Assembly (NCBI GenBank): GCA_003577365.1
Contig: QEUY01000337.1
Location: 1 to 5,257 of the forward strand
Origin: Chloroflexota bacterium
Lineage (GTDB): Bacteria > Chloroflexota > Anaerolineae > Caldilineales > Caldilineaceae
Reading direction: 5' to 3'
DNA length: 5,257 bases
Shown: positions 1 to 5,257 of the stretch, piece by piece
How the letters are laid out: every line of letters starts with the position of its first letter
Position numbering within the stretch: the stretch's first letter is position 1
Notes under the pieces: generated by a model
The model's database searches: none
What the model was told of the DNA's origin: nothing
What the model saw: the letters and a program-made list of their open reading frames with translations, nothing else
Program-made: the position numbers and the translations under genes

Positions 1-2
1 CG

Positions 3-452
3 CTGCCGGCGGTTGTCGAGTTGCGCCTTGGCGCGACAGCCCCCGGCCACCAAGCGCGCCAGGTGCGCCATCTGCTGGGGCTGCTGCCCAGCCCTATCCC
101 CCTGCCCCCGGACACAGGAACCCCGGACACCGGGATCGTGGACAGCGCACCGCTCCAGGTTGAACTGGGCGTCCAAGGGACGGTGTTGGCGACCGCCGAC
201 CTGGCCGTGCTGGTGCCGCCGCAAGCGCCGCCGGCCGATACAGCCCTCATGGCCGGCGGCCTGCCCCACATCCGTTACACCCCTGGCTATGACGCCCTGC
301 ATGCACTGCCGCCGGTCGCGCAAGCCGGCGCGGCGCTCTCCTACACCCTGCGGTTGCCGTTTGTGGCCCTGGCGAGCGCCAGCCCTGCCCCCCAACCCGA
401 AACTGCGGCCATGGCCGCGCCGGCCGATCCGCCGGCGGCTGAAGTGGACTTG
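3..452 (+). other. Unrecognised Pro/Ala-rich N-terminal segment of the giant protein
   Basis: Residues 1-150 match no family I recognise. The segment is low in charge and rich in Pro, Ala, Leu and Gly, with no cysteine. A proline-rich stretch near residues 26-45 (PSPIPLPPDTGTPDTG) and a Pro/Ala-rich stretch near residues 124-148 look like flexible linkers. Between them, short alternating hydrophobic runs such as LQVELGVQG and LSYTLRLPF suggest one beta-sandwich of the kind found in secreted proteins; this is inference from pattern only. No signal peptide or membrane helix is visible, so the true N-terminus must lie upstream. The segment may be the end of a longer array of extracellular domains. 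Confidence 0.5.
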
Positions 453-3400
453 CCCACGTTCGAGGACAACGGCGTCATCTTCTACCGCCTATGGCATCTG
501 GAGGCGCAGGGCCTGACGCTCGCCGCGGCGCCCGCTCTGCCCGAATCACCTGACGAGGGGACGGAGGAGATGCCCGCGGATCTCGCCCACCCGCGCTTTG
601 CCACGCCGGTCTTGATGATGGTCGACGCAGCAGCCCTGGCGGCCCAGGGCGTGGACATGGACATCGTCCAGCTCTGGACGCGCCCCGATGCCGGCCAGGA
701 CTGGCAGCCCGTGCCGGGCGCAACCTATGATGCAGCGCGCCAGGTGTGGATCGCCTGGCTGACCCATTTCAGCGATTTCGGGCTGGGCATTGCGCCGTCG
801 GTGAGCGGGGAGTTGCTGCCCAGCCTGCACGGCGCCTCCAGCGACCTCCAGACCGGCGCCGCCACCTTTACCTACCCGATCCGTGTGCCGGCGGGACCGG
901 GCGGGCTGGCCCCCTCCCTCAGCCTGAACTATTCCAGTCTAGGGCCGAACGACCTCTTTATGGCGCTCGGCTCGCACAAAGACCGCAAGCTGCAGAGCAG
1001 CGTGCTGGGCTACGGCTGGGGTCTGGGCGGGCTGAACACCATCACGCGCATCCAGGGAGAGGGCACGGCGTCGGAGTATCTGCTGCAGCTCAACGGCCAG
1101 AACTATGACATCAACGGGTCAGGAACAAACGGCGCCGGTTTCTACGACACCAATCCCATCAGCTTTATGGCGATTGACTTCATCGACAACAGCACCACCA
1201 GCGTCTGGCGCATCAAGACCCGCGACGGCACACTCTACGAGTTTGGCGGCGACCCCGCCGAATCCTGGCCCTCCGGCGGCTCCGGCGAACGCGACAACGC
1301 CTTTGTCGAGTGGAATTTCCGCCTCAACAACACCGTCAAACGCCACGAGATTGCGACCTGGTATCTGCGCCGTGTCACCGATGCGCAGGGCAATACGATC
1401 GAGTACGACTACACCGCGCAGCGGGCGTATATGAAGAACACCAGCTGCGAGCCGAGTGGCATCGCCGACGACAAACGCTGGTACACGCGTGCCACGCGCC
1501 TGACCTCCATTCAATGGGGAGGAAGGAACGGCGCCGCGCATCCGCTGCGTGTGCAGTTGAACTATGGCCCACGCACTGACACCAACGTCAACGATGGCTG
1601 CCAAGCGCGTTGGACCAACCTACGGCTCGACAGCCTCAGTGTGGAGGTGCTGCGCAGCGGCGCGTGGCAAGTGCTGCGCCAATATGAGTTGACGCCCTGG
1701 TATCCAACCAAGCCCAGCAGCTCGACGCATACGGACTTCATTCGCCATCTCCACCTTCAGAAGATCGAGGAATACGGCAACACCGGCACAAACGGGGCGG
1801 CGCTGCCCGCCTATACCTTTACCTATCTCATGCGCCTCGATCAGCCGACGGGCGCACATGCGGACACCGAGAACAACATTCGCCTGGACAGCATCAGCAA
1901 CGGCCAGGGCGGCAAGATCACCTATAGCTATATCGAGCAGGAGCCGGATTGCCTGTTCCAAGACGAGCTGTGCAGCAACGAGTATCGCTGGCTGGTGAGC
2001 AAGATGCATGTCGAGGATGGGTTGGGCAACTACTACGACAAGACCTACAACTACGACCAGGTGCATGTCAGCACCTATGGCAAACGCTTTCTCTATCTGG
2101 GGGCCAGCTCGGCTACTGTCACGGTCTATGCGCCCAACAGCACCAGCAGCGTGGTGCGCTTTGAAGAGCACACCTTCTATCGCGGCTCCAAAGCTTCTCC
2201 TTCGGCGCTTTTGGGCCAGCCCCAACGGCTGGTGGTGCGCAACGCATCCGGCGGCACGGTTTACTCAGACCGCCGCACCACCTGGACGGCCTGGGACCGC
2301 GTCGGGACCTCGGACAGCTTTACGGTCAACAATACCCTGGCTAATGGCACACCGCGCTGGGTGCAGTTCTCGCGGCAGGAGGAGTGGGTGCAGGGGCGGG
2401 CCACACAGCAGCTTTTCTACTACCATGCCGCCGACCAGGGCAACAAGCAGTACGGCAATGTCACCCTCCAGGAAGAACGCGCCCCGGATGTGGCCAATGT
2501 CGCCTGGAGCGACTGGGATGCCTGGGTCAACGCCGGCAGCCTGTATCCCTTGCGGCGCAGCACCCAGACGCGGTATATGCCCAATAGCAGCGGGCCGGAC
2601 GCGCCGGAGTTGCCCTACATCGTAGACCGCCCGGCGCGCGTCCTGGTCAAGGACGGCAGCGGCGTCTGCCAGGCCGAGACGCGCTGGGTCTATGCGAGCC
2701 TAGACCCCGTCAGCGCGCCCAACCAAAACCGGTATGCCTCGTACCTGGAGCCGCCGCAGACGCCGCTGGTAGTCAAGCAGGAGCAGGTGGTAAACGGCTG
2801 CCCCTATGATACGGCCACGACCGGGTGGTATGTCCCCGAACTGCTCATCCACACCTACGGCTACGACGCCTACGGCAACCGCACCATGGCGGTGCAGCAT
2901 GGCGACAGCGCCGGCCAGGACATCCGTATCGACACGGTCTACGACAGCATCTACCATCGCTTCCCGATCAGCCAGCGCTATGCCGCCAACCCAGCCATCG
3001 AGGAACGCGTCGCGTATTATGGCGTCAACTCGAGCAACGAGGACGCCGCCGACTTCTTCTGGGGCCAAGCGGCTGCCTACTGCACGCCCAACGACGTCTG
3101 CACCTACTACGCCTATGACGACTATGGGCGGCTGACGCGGCGCTGGGAGCAGAGGGCGGAAGGCACGGCCTGGGCGCAGTTGACCGACCAGAACGCCAGC
3201 GCCCAATTGACCTACTATGCGCCCGGCGCCTATGCAGGCCAGGCGACCTATATCGCCACCGAATGGCGCGCCCCGCGCTGCCAGGGCAACTTTGTGCGCA
3301 AGCACTATGACGGGCTGGGGCGGTTAGTGGCCGAACAGCGCGCCTACCAGAACTGGAGCCATGCTGTAGACGGCTGCGGCACGGCCAACCAGGGCCAGGA

Positions 3401-5257
3401 GATCCAGGTCAACTACGCCTATGACGCCCTGGACCAGCCGGTCAAGACCAGCGTGCCGCGGCTGGTGGGGCGTAGCTATTGGAGTAACCCCGCTATCGAC
3501 TGGAATACGACGCCTTATAGCCGCACCGACTACAACCCCATCGGGCGCATCACCCGCCAGGTCGCGCCCAACGGCGAGCAGACCGACTTTGCCTATCTGG
3601 GGCGGGCAGCCAGCATTATCACCGCCGCCCAGTACGGCGCACCGGCGCGCACGGTGGGCTGGCAGCAGGACGACCCGCTCGACCAGCCGTTTCTGGTGCG
3701 CACCTATGCTTGGAACGGCAGCAGTTGGGTGGCGCAGAGCCAGGTGCAGTTGAGCTACAGCGTAACAGGCAACCTGACGCAGGTGGTCTACCCCGGTAGC
3801 CTGGGCACGTCGACCTTCACCTATGACCAGGCCGGGCGGCGCACGGCCATGAACGACATCGACCTGGGCAGTTGGAGCTACACCTACAACCGGCTCGGCC
3901 ACCTGGTGCGCCAGCGCGATGCGCGCAACCAGACTCTCTGTTTCTATGCCGACGCCATCGGGCGGCCGCTGGCGCGCTATGACAACGGCACGTCGGCCAC
4001 CTGCCCCAGCGCTGTGCCGGCCAACACGCATGTGCGCTACAGCTATGACGGCGGCCACAGTGGGGGCGTCAACGCCAGCCGCGGGCTGTTGACCCAAGTC
4101 ACAGTGCGCGAGGGGAGTACGGCGGGAACGTGGAGCTACACGCGCGACCTGAGCTACAGCGCCCAGGGGCTGCCCCAAAGCGAGACCATCAGCTATCCCA
4201 ACTCGGTAAGCTTTACCACCCAGACGCTGTACGACGCCTATCTGCGCCCGGCCACGCTCATCTATGCCGACGGCGAGCAGGTGACGGCCAGCTACAACGG
4301 CATGGGGTTGGTGACCAAGCTGACCGCGACCCCCAGCGGCGGCGCGGCGCAGACGCTCATCGACAGCGTGAGCTATAACGAGGCGGGGCAGCTGACGGCG
4401 CTGCGGATGCCCATTGGCGGCGTGCTGTGGCGCACGCAGCTCTACCACCCCTGGAATGCGGCCAGCGCCGACAGCAACGCCCGCTTGATGCACATCCGCG
4501 TGGGCACGACCAACGACCCCGCCAACGACGCCTCGCACAACAAGCTGTGGCTGGGCTATCAATATGAGGGCTTTGGCAACCCCCGCGTGCTGTTTGAAGG
4601 CAGCAACAACGGCGCCGTGGTGGCCAACCCGGTCAGCTATGACGCCCAGAGCCGGCTGAGTGCGGCCTATGGAGGCAGTTTCGGGTTTGATGCGGTCAAC
4701 CGCATGAGCCTCTTTGAGGGGCGCAGCTACAGCTATGGGGCCACGCATCCCCAGGCGCTGTTGACCTCGAGCAAGAGCGGCACGGCCACGCTCGACTTCA
4801 CCTATGACGCCAACGGCAACCTGACCCAGCGCCAGTTCTTGGACTCGACCGGGGCGGAGCAGACGCAGACGCTTGCGTGGGACGCCGCCAACCACCTGCG
4901 CACGGTCACGCAAGGAACAACGGTCGAGACCTACTGGTACGATGAGGCGGGGCAGCGTGTGCGCAAACAGCGCGGCAGTGTGTTGAGCTATTACCCCAAC
5001 CGCTATCACGAGCGCGAGGGCAGTGCGGTCACCAAAGTCTACTATCTGGGCGAGATGCCGATCGGGCTGCGGGCGGTGGGGAGCAGCACGGTCACCTATC
5101 TGCACACCGATGCACTGGGCAGTGTGGTGCTGACGACGCAGGGGCAAACGATCACCGCCAGCCGCTGGTATCGGGCGTATGGGGCCAAGCGCAGCGGCAA
5201 CGACTTCGCCTTCGAACGGAACTACACCGGGCAGCGTTTGGATGACACGGGGCTGCT
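3..5257 (+). CDS. Giant SpvB-like/RHS YD-repeat protein, internal fragment open at both ends
   Basis: A single frame runs unbroken across the window (1,751 full codons). The two bases before it (CG) cannot complete a stop codon, so the gene continues to the left, and no stop occurs before the right edge. The order is: unrecognised Pro/Ala-rich segment, HFS-type beta module, SpvB-like module, middle region, YD repeats, and the beginning of the RHS-associated core. In characterised relatives (Tc toxin B/C components, bacterial Rhs and WapA-type proteins), YD repeats build a hollow beta-sheet cocoon around a C-terminal effector, and the core domain lies just before the effector. By inference this is an exported or surface-linked protein, possibly a polymorphic toxin or intercellular-contact protein. 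The signal peptide and the C-terminal tip would lie outside the window, so the activity cannot be named. No start was chosen because internal ATGs all lie within continuous coding sequence. The family call is strong; the toxin role is only likely. Confidence 0.96.
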   Translation, partial: MPAVVELRLGATAPGHQARQVRHLLGLLPSPIPLPPDTGTPDTGIVDSAPLQVELGVQGTVLATADLAVLVPPQAPPADTALMAGGLPHIRYTPGYDALHALPPVAQAGAALSYTLRLPFVALASASPAPQPETAAMAAPADPPAAEVDLPTFEDNGVIFYRLWHLEAQGLTLAAAPALPESPDEGTEEMPADLAHPRFATPVLMMVDAAALAAQGVDMDIVQLWTRPDAGQDWQPVPGATYDAARQVWIAWLTHFSDFGLGIAPSVSGELLPSLHGASSDLQTGAATFTYPIRVPAGPGGLAPSLSLNYSSLGPNDLFMALGSHKDRKLQSSVLGYGWGLGGLNTITRIQGEGTASEYLLQLNGQNYDINGSGTNGAGFYDTNPISFMAIDFIDNSTTSVWRIKTRDGTLYEFGGDPAESWPSGGSGERDNAFVEWNFRLNNTVKRHEIATWYLRRVTDAQGNTIEYDYTAQRAYMKNTSCEPSGIADDKRWYTRATRLTSIQWGGRNGAAHPLRVQLNYGPRTDTNVNDGCQARWTNLRLDSLSVEVLRSGAWQVLRQYELTPWYPTKPSSSTHTDFIRHLHLQKIEEYGNTGTNGAALPAYTFTYLMRLDQPTGAHADTENNIRLDSISNGQGGKITYSYIEQEPDCLFQDELCSNEYRWLVSKMHVEDGLGNYYDKTYNYDQVHVSTYGKRFLYLGASSATVTVYAPNSTSSVVRFEEHTFYRGSKASPSALLGQPQRLVVRNASGGTVYSDRRTTWTAWDRVGTSDSFTVNNTLANGTPRWVQFSRQEEWVQGRATQQLFYYHAADQGNKQYGNVTLQEERAPDVANVAWSDWDAWVNAGSLYPLRRSTQTRYMPNSSGPDAPELPYIVDRPARVLVKDGSGVCQAETRWVYASLDPVSAPNQNRYASYLEPPQTPLVVKQEQVVNGCPYDTATTGWYVPELLIHTYGYDAYGNRTMAVQHGDSAGQDIRIDTVYDSIYHRFPISQRYAANPAIEERVAYYGVNSSNEDAADFFWGQAAAYCTPNDVCTYYAYDDYGRLTRRWEQRAEGTAWAQLTDQNASAQLTYYAPGAYAGQATYIATEWRAPRCQGNFVRKHYDGLGRLVAEQRAYQNWSHAVDGCGTANQGQEIQVNYAYDALDQPVKTSVPRLVGRSYWSNPAIDWNTTPYSRTDYNPIGRITRQVAPNGEQTDFAYLGRAASIITAAQYGAPARTVGWQQDDPLDQPFLVRTYAWNGSSWVAQSQVQLSYSVTGNLTQVVYPGSLGTSTFTYDQAGRRTAMNDIDLGSWSYTYNRLGHLVRQRDARNQTLCFYADAIGRPLARYDNGTSATCPSAVPANTHVRYSYDGGHSGGVNASRGLLTQVTVREGSTAGTWSYTRDLSYSAQGLPQSETISYPNSVSFTTQTLYDAYLRPATLIYADGEQVTASYNGMGLVTKLTATPSGGAAQTLIDSVSYNEAGQLTALRMPIGGVLWRTQLYHPWNAASADSNARLMHIRVGTTNDPANDASHNKLWLGYQYEGFGNPRVLFEGSNNGAVVANPVSYDAQSRLSAAYGGSFGFDAVNRMSLFEGRSYSYGATHPQALLTSSKSGTATLDFTYDANGNLTQRQFLDSTGAEQTQTLAWDAANHLRTVTQGTTVETYWYDEAGQRVRKQRGSVLSYYPNRYHEREGSAVTKVYYLGEMPIGLRAVGSSTVTYLHTDALGSVVLTTQGQTITASRWYRAYGAKRSGNDFAFERNYTGQRLDDTGL
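453..791 (+). other. HFS-type beta module preceding the SpvB-like region
   Basis: Residues about 151-263 show a recurring pattern of secreted bacterial proteins: a strand with FATPVLMMVD (199-208), then LWTRPDAGQDWQPVPG (224-239) with the usual tryptophan and turn, then a closing strand WIAWLTHFSDFGLGI (249-263). The HFS.F.L ending is the most recognisable part and is often seen in ZU5-like or adhesin-type modules that pass directly into another domain. Here it joins the SpvB-like region without a gap. The module probably has a structural or self-folding role. The family assignment rests on pattern memory, so only the presence of a compact beta module is well supported. Confidence 0.5.
792..1412 (+). 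other. SpvB/TcdB-like N-terminal module
   Basis: Residues about 264-470 carry the hallmarks of the Salmonella virulence plasmid SpvB / TcdB N-terminal family. TGAATFTYPI (284-293) and PGGLAPSLSLNYSS (299-312) match the family's 'GaatysyPI ... GlaPsLsLsYsS' signature. GYGWGLGGLNTITRI (336-350) matches its 'G.GW.L.g...I.R' motif. VWRIKTRDGTLYEFGG (401-416) and WYLRRVTDAQGNTIEYDY (453-470) are the usual following strands ('W.v.tkdGt.y.fG', 'W.L..v.D..GN.i.Y.Y'). In TcB proteins this module forms part of the cocoon shell; the ADP-ribosyltransferase of SpvB itself is a separate C-terminal domain not seen here. The motifs are in the expected order and close to consensus. The domain boundaries are approximate. 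Confidence 0.88.
1413..2855 (+). other. Middle region between SpvB-like module and YD repeats
   Basis: Residues about 471-951 resemble the middle of TcB-like and secreted RHS proteins. Recognisable elements are a strand set ending in LPAYTFTYL, then LDSISNGQGGKITYSY (628-643), corresponding to the family's 'L.si.ng.Gg...y.Y'; then KMHVEDGLGNYYDKTYNYD (667-685); then KRFLYLGASSATV (694-706), in the place of the 'reFrGF..v.v' segment; then LLGQPQRLVVRNASGG (736-751), in the place of 'lkG.p......d..G'. Tyr, Thr, Gln and Asn are frequent, as expected for a beta-rich shell. No calcium-binding D.NGDG-type FG-GAP/VCBS repeats are visible. Six of the protein's twelve visible cysteines are here (482, 533, 650, 657, 889, 933). 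The region is probably cocoon wall. Exact Pfam boundaries cannot be set by eye. Confidence 0.65.
2856..4967 (+). repeat. Degenerate RHS/YD-repeat region (protein-level repeats)
   Basis: Residues about 952-1655 hold many YD-type motifs of the form YDxxGxxx: YDAYGNRT (954), YDDYGRLT (1038), YDGLGRLV (1102), YDALDQPV (1140), YNPIGRIT (1177), YDQAGRRT (1274), YNRLGHLV (1295), YADAIGRPL (1315), YNGMGLVT (1431), YNEAGQLT (1458), YEGFGNPR (1521), YDAQSRLS (1546), FDAVNRMS (1562), YDANGNLT (1601), WDAANHLR (1626) and YDEAGQRV (1646). Known RHS and Tc structures place such repeats as strands in a spiralling shell around an enclosed C-terminal polypeptide. Spacing is irregular, about 20 to 120 residues, and several copies have lost the D or G, so these are old, diverged repeats and not a recent tandem array. 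The TCF... and CTYYAYDDYG segments add paired cysteines. The repeat call is firm; the exact count depends on how loosely the motif is defined. Confidence 0.9.
5040..5257 (+). other. RHS repeat-associated core domain, cut by the window edge
   Basis: Residues 1680-1751 contain YYLGEMPIGLR (1680-1690), YLHTDALGSVVLTT (1699-1712), WYRAYGAKRSG (1722-1732) and YTGQRLDDTGLL (1741-1752, the last codon partial). This is the standard start of the RHS repeat-associated core (TIGR03696-type): 'Y...D.LGS......G.......Y..fG......g....y.f.Gq..d..tGLy'. The next expected residues are YY.ARYYDP..GRF...DP, so the right edge falls in mid-domain. In the family, this core marks the end of the conserved shell, and a variable, often toxic tip follows. 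The match is close and in order. What follows cannot be seen. Confidence 0.93.

Noticed and set aside
13..516. + strand frame of 167 codons at the left edge
   Set aside because: Its product is dominated by Arg, Pro, Cys and Trp, typical of an off-frame reading of GC-rich DNA. The frame starting at base 3 covers the same bases and continues into the SpvB-like module.
1620..2225. Antisense open frame of about 200 codons (a similar one at 2700-3305)
   Set aside because: Both are shadows of the sense gene produced by codon bias, ending on rare CTA sense codons. The hydrophobic Val/Ala/Ile-rich stretches are the complement of Asp, Gly, Tyr and Asn codons and not real membrane segments.
2008..2625. 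+ strand frame of 205 codons starting at 2008
   Set aside because: It is out of frame with the continuous gene, rich in Pro, Thr, Ser and Arg, lacks a recognisable ribosome binding site or domain, and sits in the conserved middle region of the RHS protein.
2856..4967. Recent tandem DNA duplication or CRISPR-like array in the YD region
   Set aside because: The repeats are short, irregularly spaced and similar only at the protein motif level; I see no long identical DNA repeats and no constant spacer length.
3324..5147. 607-codon antisense open frame
   Set aside because: It is in exact codon register with the sense RHS gene, begins with a weak TTG and ends at the sense codon TTA at 3324. Its translation is a low-complexity mix of Val, Ala, Arg, Gly and His with no recognisable domain, whereas the sense frame carries clear YD-repeat and core motifs.
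792..5257. Complete ABC-type Tc toxin locus
   Set aside because: Only one gene is visible, with no TcA-like sequence and no FG-GAP/VCBS propeller motifs. The SpvB-like and RHS similarity alone does not show a Tc complex.

Overview
The whole 5,257-base window lies inside one very large protein-coding gene on the + strand. Reading from base 3, the frame stays open to the last base: 1,751 complete codons, no stop, no visible start, and a partial leucine codon at the right edge. Within the window, residue n is encoded by bases 3n to 3n+2. Both gene ends lie outside, so there is no intergenic DNA here. I see no promoter, terminator, RNA gene, CRISPR array, insertion sequence or attachment site.

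The product is an RHS/YD-repeat giant protein with an SpvB-like module before the repeats. In order it holds: a proline- and alanine-rich segment I do not recognise (residues 1-150); a small beta-type module ending in a HFS-type motif (about 151-263); an SpvB/TcdB-like N-terminal module with the TYPI, GGLAPSLSLNY and GWGLGGLNTITR signatures (about 264-470); a TcB/secreted-RHS-like middle region (about 471-950); degenerate YD repeats (about 952-1655); and the start of the RHS-associated core (about 1680 to the edge). The window stops just before the YYxARYYDP-type segment expected in the core. The part that usually decides function, a variable C-terminal tip and possibly an immunity gene after it, is therefore not visible.

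The DNA is GC-rich, and codons TTA, CTA and TCA are almost absent (eight in 1,751 codons). This bias leaves long antisense frames open, one of 607 codons; I regard these as shadows. A free-living GC-rich bacterium fits. The domain order and the HFS-type module resemble large secreted RHS proteins of Chloroflexota (Anaerolineae/Caldilineae-like), but that assignment is a recollection-based guess with no marker gene behind it.

The most useful second-look points are: an SpvB-like module joined to an RHS core without visible FG-GAP/VCBS propeller repeats; twelve cysteines, all between residues 482 and 1334, that fall into six adjacent pairs; and the unseen C-terminal tip just beyond the right edge. 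I see no evidence for a wholly new system in this window.
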